Shown here one piece after another: positions 1 to 4,361 of a stretch of 9,964 bases of DNA. The stretch is taken from the NCBI GenBank assembly GCA_964365905.1, contig CAYIRQ010000052.1:1-9964 (forward strand), written 5' to 3'. The position numbers and the translations under genes are program-made. This stretch comes from CAYIRQ01 sp964365905 (GTDB lineage: Bacteria > Patescibacteriota > Gracilibacteria > Peribacterales > Peribacteraceae). How positions within the stretch are numbered: position 1 is the stretch's first letter; every line of letters starts with the position of its first letter. The notes beneath the pieces are model-generated. The model saw nothing but the letters and a program-made list of their open reading frames with translations. It was not told the DNA's origin and ran no database searches.

Positions 1-143
1 ATGGGGAAGGAGATAAGGATGTCCCTCATCGTAATCCCACGATCATGGGCACTTCTTTTGCCTCCGAAGTGTTTCTTGACTTGAGCAAACGCTTCGCAGT
101 ACAGGAGGAGGAAGTTATGCCAGTGCCATTCCTCACGTTTTAA
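1..143 (+). CDS. 3' end of an unrecognised protein gene (partial)
   Basis: An open frame enters from the left edge (first full codon at position 3) and ends at TAA 141-143, giving 46 residues. The peptide has an ordinary soluble-protein composition, with mixed acidic, basic and hydrophobic residues (for example the stretch SFASEVFLDLSKRF), and ends EEEVMPVPFLTF. I do not recognise a family. About half of its codons end in G or C, lower than in the large genes downstream, so it may be of different origin. The opposite strand is also open here (3-284), but that reading is rich in His, Trp, Cys and Arg and looks like an antisense shadow. There is no obvious terminator after the stop. Confidence is limited because only the tail is visible. 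Confidence 0.4.
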   Translation, partial: GEGDKDVPHRNPTIMGTSFASEVFLDLSKRFAVQEEEVMPVPFLTF

Positions 144-283
144 ATGCAGTTTGGTATGACCCGTACGGCACGTTCCATTGTGTCTCTGCGCGCCACGATC
201 CTCTCGGTGGGGAGTTTTCTTCCGCATCCGTTCCCTCACGTTCCCGTAATGGCTGATTTTTGAGTATCTGGGGCGCAAATCCA

Positions 284-292
284 TGCTATACT
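284..292 (+). promoter_or_regulatory. Extended -10 promoter for the 299 gene (leaderless)
   Basis: TG at 284-285, one base, then TATACT at 287-292 form an extended -10 element. Only six bases separate it from the ATG at 299, so transcription should start at or next to the start codon. I see no -35 hexamer at a suitable distance, which an extended -10 can tolerate. Confidence 0.6.
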
Positions 293-298
293 GGGGAG

Positions 299-592
299 AT
301 GCCTTTGCCTCCGGAAAGCGCGGCAGTAGCTGCGGAATCGATCGCCGAGATTGCGAACCCCGGTTCGCGCGAAGCGCTCGCCGCGCTCCAGGCAAATGTT
401 GCGCCGGGAGTTGCAAGCGGGTTTGCGGCAAATCCTGCGCTTCTCGCGGAACCGAATGTTGCCGCAAATGTCGTCGCTAATATCGGCCTCAATGTGCTCC
501 CCATTCTCGGGGGAATTTTTGCGGTTGCTGCCATCATTGGCGGTACCCGCTATGCGTATCGCAAAATCGTACAAGAAAGTGTGTTTGCCTGA
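299..592 (+). CDS. Small single-pass membrane protein, unknown function
   Basis: This gene encodes 97 residues and I recognise no family. Residues 1 to about 65 are rich in alanine, with glutamate, asparagine and proline, and probably helical. A strong hydrophobic segment at roughly residues 66-84 (core VLPILGGIFAVAAIIGG) is followed by the basic tail RYAYRKIVQESVFA, so a C-terminal membrane anchor with a cytoplasmic tail is likely. The frame stays open upstream to a TTG at 260, but I chose the ATG at 299 because an extended -10 box ends six bases before it. GGGGAG just before the ATG resembles a ribosome site but is too close to act as a normal one. The next gene (654) lies 61 bases downstream beyond a heptamer repeat. 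Confidence 0.65.
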   Translation: MPLPPESAAVAAESIAEIANPGSREALAALQANVAPGVASGFAANPALLAEPNVAANVVANIGLNVLPILGGIFAVAAIIGGTRYAYRKIVQESVFA

Positions 593-609
593 TACCCTCA
601 AGCAGAGCA

Positions 610-644
610 TTGCTCATTGTCCATTGTCCATTGTCCATTTTCAA
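610..644 (+). repeat. Heptamer tandem repeat TTGTCCA
   Basis: Five 7-nt units lie in a row: TTGCTCA, three perfect TTGTCCA copies (617-637) and the degenerate TTTTCAA. They fill most of the gap between the small membrane protein and the zinc-ribbon gene. The copy at 617-622 (TTGTCC) is 17 bases upstream of TTCAAT at 640-645, eight bases before the ATG at 654, so one repeat unit could serve as a -35 element. That promoter reading is an inference. Confidence 0.7.
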
Positions 645-653
645 TTTCGTACC

Positions 654-941
654 ATGCCCCGTTTCGACTTTCTCTGCACCGATTGCGAAAGCACGTTTGA
701 GCATCTCCTGCCAGCAGGATCTGCAACCACTCCGCCCTGTCTGCAGTGCGGCGGCGGCAACGTGCGGAAACTCCTCGCTCCCCCTCCCGTGATTTTCAAG
801 GGGGGCGGATTCTTCAAGACGGACAGCGCAAAGCGCGTGACCGGGAAGGCAGTGGAACCAAAGGAGGCGGCAAAAAAAGATTCTGCGGAACCCTCCAAGG
901 AGCAGAAAAACAAAGATATGAAGGCGGATAAGGGCAAATAG
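654..941 (+). CDS. FmdB-type zinc-ribbon protein
   Basis: The protein has 95 residues. Its N-terminus has the typical FmdB-family zinc ribbon: MPRFDFLCTDC with the first Cys pair (CxxC, residues 8-11), then a second pair CLQC at about residues 29-32 followed by GG. After a short hydrophobic stretch (APPPVIFKGGGFF) comes a low-complexity, Lys/Glu/Ala/Ser-rich tail from about residue 55 to the end, probably disordered. Proteins of this family are small putative regulators with no firmly established biochemical role; the four Cys should bind one zinc ion. The frame is open upstream to 351, but the ATG at 654 is the only start that puts the family's N-terminal M-P-x-(F/Y)-x-(F/Y)-x-C pattern at the beginning. 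No Shine-Dalgarno is present; the start sits eight bases after a candidate -10 (TTCAAT). Confidence 0.85.
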   Translation: MPRFDFLCTDCESTFEHLLPAGSATTPPCLQCGGGNVRKLLAPPPVIFKGGGFFKTDSAKRVTGKAVEPKEAAKKDSAEPSKEQKNKDMKADKGK

Positions 942-958
942 AGGGTCTCCAGAAAGAC

Positions 959-986
959 TTGCGTTCCCCGCCTAACTGTGTAGAAT
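959..986 (+). promoter_or_regulatory. Sigma-70-type promoter for the 1017 gene
   Basis: TTGCGT at 959-964 and TAGAAT at 981-986 are separated by 16 bases. Transcription would start near 993, leaving a leader of about 24 bases before the ATG at 1017. This also excludes the upstream in-frame ATG at 990 as the normal start. Confidence 0.55.
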
Positions 987-1016
987 TGAATGGAAATCTT
1001 TTCCCCCTCTCACGGT

Positions 1017-1391
1017 ATGAAGCGCGCTCTCGCAACCATCGTCACGCTCGGTACTCTTCTCGGCTACTCGCTCCCCGCGTACGCGACGCCCTACAAGCCA
1101 AGGTCGACGGCCCGCCTCGAGCTTCGCGCAGTGAAGCGCGCCGCGCTCGCTTCCTACACCGGCCGCCACAACCGGGGATACGTTCGCGCGCGCTTCAACG
1201 AGCTCGTGCGCGGCATGATGGCGTCTCTCCTCCCCTCGCAGCTTGCGCAAACCGGACAGAGGGAGTCTGATACGAGCGCCCCCGCCCGCCCGTCCACCCG
1301 CTATCTCGACGATCTAACGCTCCAGGGGCAATACGGCGATCACTGTGTCCCACTCCCGCGCCTCGGAAACTGCTTCGGAGACAATAATTAG
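1017..1391 (+). CDS. Small secreted protein, unknown function
   Basis: The product has 124 residues. The N-terminus is a classic Sec signal peptide: basic MKR, hydrophobic core LATIVTLGTLLGYSL and a likely cleavage site after AYA at residues 21-23. The mature part of about 100 residues is strongly basic (many Arg) and predicted helical in its first half. It then has a Ser/Thr/Pro linker and ends with two cysteines in GDHCVPLPRLGNCFGDNN, nine residues apart, which could form a disulfide-closed loop outside the membrane. I recognise no family. The frame extends to an ATG at 990, but that codon lies only three bases after the -10 box; the ATG at 1017 fits both the promoter and the signal peptide. 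The gene appears to be a single transcription unit with its own promoter and terminator. Confidence 0.65.
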   Translation: MKRALATIVTLGTLLGYSLPAYATPYKPRSTARLELRAVKRAALASYTGRHNRGYVRARFNELVRGMMASLLPSQLAQTGQRESDTSAPARPSTRYLDDLTLQGQYGDHCVPLPRLGNCFGDNN

Positions 1392-1406
1392 GATTCGTCT
1401 TCAAAG

Positions 1407-1439
1407 ATCCTCTCTACGCTTCGGCAGAGGGGATTTTTT
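1407..1439 (+). terminator. Rho-independent terminator
   Basis: ATCCTCTC at 1407-1414 pairs with GAGGGGAT at 1427-1434 (one G-T wobble). The hairpin is capped by GC-TTCG-GC, a stable UUCG tetraloop, and followed by a T run through 1439. It lies 16 bases after the stop codon of the small secreted protein. Confidence 0.85.
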
Positions 1440-1461
1440 AGACTACTCCTTAAAGTGGGCC

Positions 1462-1529
1462 GAGTGTCATGGTGAGCCCGTCGAACCATGACACGGGGGT
1501 CACCCTTCGGCGAGCTCAGGGTGACACTC
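1462..1529. repeat. Paired palindromic (REP-like) element, family A copies A1 and A2
   Basis: Two hairpins lie side by side. A1 (1464-1494) has the perfect 10-bp stem GTGTCATGGT/ACCATGACAC around the loop GAGCCCGTCGA. A2 (1499-1525) has the 8-bp stem GTCACCCT/AGGGTGAC around TCGGCGAGCTC. A2 is an inverted copy of A1: the loop is conserved while stem bases change in matched pairs (TGG/CCA against CCC/GGG). The outermost arms GAGTGTCA (1462-1469) and TGACACTC (1522-1529) are also complementary, so the pair can fold as one larger structure. It lies between two convergent genes and could act as a bidirectional terminator or barrier. Confidence 0.8.
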
Positions 1530-1555
1530 AATCTTCAGAGAACTAAGTCCCTTTC

Positions 1556-1777
1556 TTATGTCTCTTTAAAGAACGAGGCGAAGAACGTGAAATCCACGAA
1601 GTCGATTTTTCCATCCCGACGAAAGTCGGCCTTGATTTGAGTCTCGAGGAGCGAGTCACCGGAAAGCGACTGGCCACGCAATATCCCCGGGCCGCTCGCT
1701 CTCTGAAGGAAGAAAAAGGAGAGGAGAATGGCGCTGGCGAGGAGCCCGAAGACCGCGAGAGATCGAAGAGAAATCAT
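1556..1777 (-). CDS. Membrane-anchored protein with one dockerin/EF-hand-like repeat
   Basis: The protein has 73 residues. Residues about 6-23 (SLAVFGLLASAILLSFFF) form one hydrophobic segment, either a signal anchor or an uncleaved signal peptide. A polar linker follows, and the C-terminus carries ADFRRDGKIDFVDFTFFASF. This matches the calcium-loop half of a type I dockerin/EF-hand repeat, with Asp at loop positions 1, 5, 9 and 12, Gly at 6 and a hydrophobic residue at 8. Position 3, usually Asn or Asp, is Arg here. Full dockerins have two such repeats, and only one is present. The frame extends 31 codons upstream, but the start at 1777 is chosen because a perfect extended -10 box (TGG then TATAAT) ends six bases before this ATG. 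Calcium binding and any partner (cohesin-like) are inference. The gene is convergent with the secreted protein at 1017. Confidence 0.6.
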   Translation of the reverse strand: MISLRSLAVFGLLASAILLSFFFLQRASGPGILRGQSLSGDSLLETQIKADFRRDGKIDFVDFTFFASFFKET

Positions 1778-1783
1778 CCCTTT

Positions 1784-1792
1784 ATTATACCA
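1784..1792 (-). promoter_or_regulatory. Extended -10 promoter, consensus TATAAT (leaderless)
   Basis: Read on the minus strand, TG (1792-1791), G and a perfect TATAAT (1789-1784) precede the ATG at 1777 by six bases (AAAGGG). This predicts a transcript that starts at or beside the ATG. No good -35 hexamer is visible. Confidence 0.75.
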
Positions 1793-1844
1793 GAGGGAGA
1801 CGACTTGCGCGAGAGGGAAATAGGATCCGATATTCAAAAAAAGA

Positions 1845-1884
1845 GGCATGACAGGAAACCACAGAAGCACTTCGAGGGATCCCG
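1845..1884. repeat. Dispersed 40-nt repeat, family C copy 1
   Basis: This unit begins GGCATGACAGGAA and ends GAGGGATCCCG. It matches the copy at 1958-1997 in 32 of 40 positions by eye, with the first 13 bases identical. Its ends (TGACAG and GAGGGATCnCG) resemble short interspersed repeats seen in many environmental bacterial genomes. It lies upstream of the dockerin-like gene. Confidence 0.6.
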
Positions 1885-1957
1885 ATTGGCGCGAGGCGGC
1901 TTATCTGTACCTTCGAAAAGCAGTGTTCTTCTTCATCCAAACCCTCTGCAATAACAG

Positions 1958-1997
1958 GGCATGACAGGAAGCCGCCGCAGCGCTATGAGGGATCTCG
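1958..1997. repeat. Dispersed 40-nt repeat, family C copy 2
   Basis: This is a direct copy of the unit at 1845-1884: identical GGCATGACAGGAA, then a variable middle, then GAGGGATCTCG. It lies just upstream of the candidate promoter of the pyrophosphatase gene. The 73 bases between the two copies show no gene I can support. Confidence 0.6.
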
Positions 1998-2017
1998 GCT
2001 GAGCGTGATTTTTGGCC

Positions 2018-2045
2018 TTGAAGAAATACTGCGCGGTAGGAGAAT
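2018..2045 (+). promoter_or_regulatory. Candidate promoter for the pyrophosphatase gene
   Basis: TTGAAG at 2018-2023 and GAGAAT at 2040-2045 are 16 bases apart and lie 25 bases upstream of the ATG at 2071. The -10 match is only four of six, so this is tentative. Confidence 0.35.
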
Positions 2046-2070
2046 AGGCAAGATCACCCCCCCCTTCCGC

Positions 2071-4119
2071 ATGACCCCTCTTTTGCTCCTCCTTCTCATC
2101 ACCGCGTGCGGATTCCTGGGAATCGCGGTCGCACTCAGTCTCCGCAGGCTCATTGAGAAGCTTCCCGCAGGAACGCCGGAGATGCAGAGCATCGCGAGAC
2201 TCATCCGAAGAGGCGCCATGACCTTCCTGCAGCGGGAAGGCAGCGCCATCACGTTCTTCGCGAGCATCCTTGCACTGATCCTCTACGCCGCGATTGACCG
2301 CGGCGGCATGCCGTTGCTCGCCGGCAGCTTCTGCTTCGGCGCCGCGACGTCGTTCCTCGGATCCTATCTCGGGATGCGCATCGCGACGAGCGCGAATGTC
2401 CGGGCTGCGGAAGCCGCGCGCACTTCCGCGTGGGCCGCGATGCGCGTCGCGCAAATCGCAGGGGCAAGCATCGGTCTTGCAATCGCCGGCATCGGTCTCG
2501 CCGGCGTCAGTATTTCCCTTCTCGCTCTCGGACTCTTCAGCAATCTCCCGTTTCAGCAGACCGTGGAGCTGCTCATCGGGTACAGCTTCGGCGCATCATC
2601 CATCGCCCTCTTCCTTCGCGTCGGCGGCGGCGTCGCGGCGAAGGCCGCGGACATCGCAGCGGACGTTGTTGGAAAGCTGGAGGAAGGAATCCTCGAGGAT
2701 GATCCGCGAAACCCGGCGGCGCTCGCAGACAGCGTCGGCGATAACGTCGGGGACATTGCGGGAATGGGCGCGGATCTCTACGAGAGCTATGTCGCGGCGA
2801 TCGTCGCCGCCATGATCATCGGAGCGACGAAGATTGGATCGGAACTTGCGATGCTGTTTCCGCTCGCCGTTGCGGCCGTCGGGATTGTCGCCGCAGTCCT
2901 CACCGCCTTCTTCGTGCGCCCGCGGGCGCGCTCCAGGCTCGAGACCATCGGAGCCGAGCGCGTCCTCAAAGGGAGCGTGATCGTGCACACGTTCCTCGTC
3001 CTCGTCGGATCTCTCACGCTCGTCCACTGGCTGTTCCCTTCCTCTCTTCGAATCGGCGTCACCATCGCTCTCCTTGCCGGCCTCTTCACGGGAATCATGA
3101 TCGGACTCCTCACGGAATATTACACGTCGCCGCGGTACGCGCCCGTGCGTCATGTCGCGGAAGCGGCAGAGACGGGAGCCGCAACGAGTATCATCGCGGG
3201 CCTTGCACTCGGATACCTCTCGACTGCCTTGCCGCTCATCTGCATCGCGCTCGCTGCCGGAGTCGCTGCGATCGCCGCGGGAGCTTACGGGATGGCGCTC
3301 GCGGCCGTCGGGATGCTCGCGACACTCGGCACCTCACTCGCGATTGACGCATACGGCCCGATTGCGGATAACGCGCGCGGGATCGCCGCCATGAGCGGGC
3401 TGCCGCCGGAGATCAGAAAGAACGCCGATGCCATGGACGCGGCCGCGCGCGCAACGCGCGCGCTCGGCAAAGGATTTGCGATCGGCGCTGCCGCCCTCAC
3501 GATCCTCGCCCTCCTCTCCGCATACTTCGCAAAGGTGCAGATGCTGACCATCGACCTGCAGGATCCACTCGCTCTCATCGGCCTCCTCATCGGCGGCATG
3601 CTTCCCTTCCTCGCATCCTCCTTCACCATGCACGCCGTATCCCGCGCAGCGAGAGCGACGGTGCAGGAAACCCGCGGACAGTTTCAGGAGATTCCGGGCC
3701 TTCTGCAGGGAAAGGCGCCCGCGGATCCCGCGCGATGCATCGAACTTGCGACAAACTCGGCGCTCCACGATATGACGGCACCGAGCCTCCTTGCGATCCT
3801 CGCTCCCGTCGGCGTCGGGATCTTCCTCGGTTCGCAGGCACTCGGAAGCCTTCTCCTTGGCTCCCTCGCCACGGGTGTGCCGCTCGCGATCGCGATGGCG
3901 ACGAGTGGCAGTGCGTGGGACAGCGCTCGTAAAACGATTGAAGCGCAGAAAAACGGAAGCGCCTCCTCGGAGCAGCGCAAAGCTGCGATCATGAGTGATA
4001 CCGTCGGCGATCCCTTCAAAGATATCTCCGGCCCCGCTCTCACAACGCTCCTCAAACTCATGACAACGACCGCGGTGCTCACGGCGGGGTGGTATGGAAC
4101 GATGGGGCTGATCGGATGA
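2071..4119 (+). CDS. hppA: Membrane-bound ion-pumping pyrophosphatase (HppA family), divergent
   Basis: The protein has 682 residues, close to the usual length of prokaryotic enzymes, with many hydrophobic segments expected to form about 16 membrane helices. The family hydrolyses pyrophosphate and uses the energy to pump H+ or Na+ across the cytoplasmic membrane. Visible signatures: KAADIAADVVGKLE (191-204, usually DVGADLVGKVE; both Asp, the Lys and the Glu are kept), EDDPRN (209-214) followed by GDNVGD, TEYYTSPRYAPVR, DAYGPIADNARG, GKGFAIG, and near the C-terminus SGSAWDSARK and DTVGDPFKD (643-651). Several normally strict positions differ, including DNARG for DNAGG and ARATRA (458-464 region) for GNTTAA, so this is a divergent branch. 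At the position that separates K+-dependent (Ala) from K+-independent (Lys) enzymes it has Arg463. The frame extends upstream to a GTG at 2005; I chose the ATG at 2071 because the hydrophobic first helix (PLLLLLLITACGFLG) starts there. No Shine-Dalgarno is seen; the leader is C-rich. Confidence 0.93.
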   Translation: MTPLLLLLLITACGFLGIAVALSLRRLIEKLPAGTPEMQSIARLIRRGAMTFLQREGSAITFFASILALILYAAIDRGGMPLLAGSFCFGAATSFLGSYLGMRIATSANVRAAEAARTSAWAAMRVAQIAGASIGLAIAGIGLAGVSISLLALGLFSNLPFQQTVELLIGYSFGASSIALFLRVGGGVAAKAADIAADVVGKLEEGILEDDPRNPAALADSVGDNVGDIAGMGADLYESYVAAIVAAMIIGATKIGSELAMLFPLAVAAVGIVAAVLTAFFVRPRARSRLETIGAERVLKGSVIVHTFLVLVGSLTLVHWLFPSSLRIGVTIALLAGLFTGIMIGLLTEYYTSPRYAPVRHVAEAAETGAATSIIAGLALGYLSTALPLICIALAAGVAAIAAGAYGMALAAVGMLATLGTSLAIDAYGPIADNARGIAAMSGLPPEIRKNADAMDAAARATRALGKGFAIGAAALTILALLSAYFAKVQMLTIDLQDPLALIGLLIGGMLPFLASSFTMHAVSRAARATVQETRGQFQEIPGLLQGKAPADPARCIELATNSALHDMTAPSLLAILAPVGVGIFLGSQALGSLLLGSLATGVPLAIAMATSGSAWDSARKTIEAQKNGSASSEQRKAAIMSDTVGDPFKDISGPALTTLLKLMTTTAVLTAGWYGTMGLIG

Positions 4120-4120
4120 G

Positions 4121-4148
4121 GTGTTAGGTTTTAGGTGTTAGGTTTTAG
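4121..4148 (+). repeat. Tandem repeat GTGTTAGGTTTTAG, two copies
   Basis: Two perfect 14-bp copies follow the pyrophosphatase stop codon directly. Each is itself two related heptamers (GTGTTAG and GTTTTAG), so the underlying period is seven, as in the repeat at 610-644. Confidence 0.8.
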
Positions 4149-4166
4149 AAATGTGCATCCTGGGAA

Positions 4167-4192
4167 CCCTGTCTAACTCGCGTTAGACAGGG
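4167..4192. terminator. Perfect 11-bp hairpin after the pyrophosphatase gene
   Basis: CCCTGTCTAAC (4167-4177) and GTTAGACAGGG (4182-4192) pair perfectly around the loop TCGC. The hairpin lies 48 bases after the stop codon. There is no T run, so a terminator or mRNA 3'-end stabilising role is inferred from position only. Confidence 0.55.
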
Positions 4193-4230
4193 CCCTGTGT
4201 TCTGTGCTTGTACAAAGACAGAACCGGGCC
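4191..4230. repeat. Second interrupted hairpin in the pyrG upstream region
   Basis: GGCCC (4191-4195) pairs with GGGCC (4226-4230), and inside it TTCTGT (4200-4205) pairs with ACAGAA (4218-4223). The centre, TTGTACAA, is itself palindromic. The first arm overlaps the end of the preceding hairpin by two bases, so the two folds may compete. Its role is unknown; it could be part of termination or of pyrG control. Confidence 0.45.
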
Positions 4231-4267
4231 AACTTTAGTCATTTTCTCCCTTTTGGTCAAGTACCAC

Positions 4268-4295
4268 TTGCCCAAGTTTCATAGATGAGTAGAAT
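4268..4295 (+). promoter_or_regulatory. Candidate promoter for pyrG
   Basis: TTGCCC at 4268-4273 and TAGAAT at 4290-4295 are 16 bases apart. Transcription would start near 4302, leaving a leader of about 60 bases before the ATG at 4362. The leader is C- and T-rich just before the start and has no Shine-Dalgarno. Confidence 0.5.
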
Positions 4296-4361
4296 GAAGG
4301 CGGGCCCCTGAGAAATCGAACCCGGAGGCGTCCCCCACAAGGACCCTTCCCTCTTTCTCCT

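Noticed and set aside
3..284. A 94-codon minus-strand frame from an ATG at 284 running off the left edge
   Set aside because: It is rich in His, Trp, Cys and Arg, and overlaps a more natural-looking + strand gene tail. Its start lies next to the -10 box of the opposite gene. Not excluded, but less likely.
236..610. A 124-codon minus-strand frame
   Set aside because: It is antisense to the small membrane protein gene at 299-592, which has its own promoter and a clear hydrophobic segment. The minus-strand product is Arg- and Cys-rich with no recognisable feature.
2005..2070. Upstream GTG start adding 22 residues to the pyrophosphatase
   Set aside because: The added residues are not hydrophobic and unlike the family, and they overlap the candidate promoter. 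The first membrane helix begins at the ATG at 2071.
4236..4283. A 15-codon minus-strand peptide frame (MKLGQVVLDQKGEND) followed by two hairpins, like an attenuator leader
   Set aside because: The next gene in that direction is absent: the minus strand faces the 3' end of the pyrophosphatase gene. There is nothing to attenuate.
4296..4335. tRNA 3'-end-like sequence on the minus strand (GGGTTCGATTT followed by GGGCCCGCC)
   Set aside because: The T-stem does not pair around the TTCGATT loop. No matching 5' acceptor arm or anticodon arm is found within 90 bases, and the region runs into the start of pyrG.
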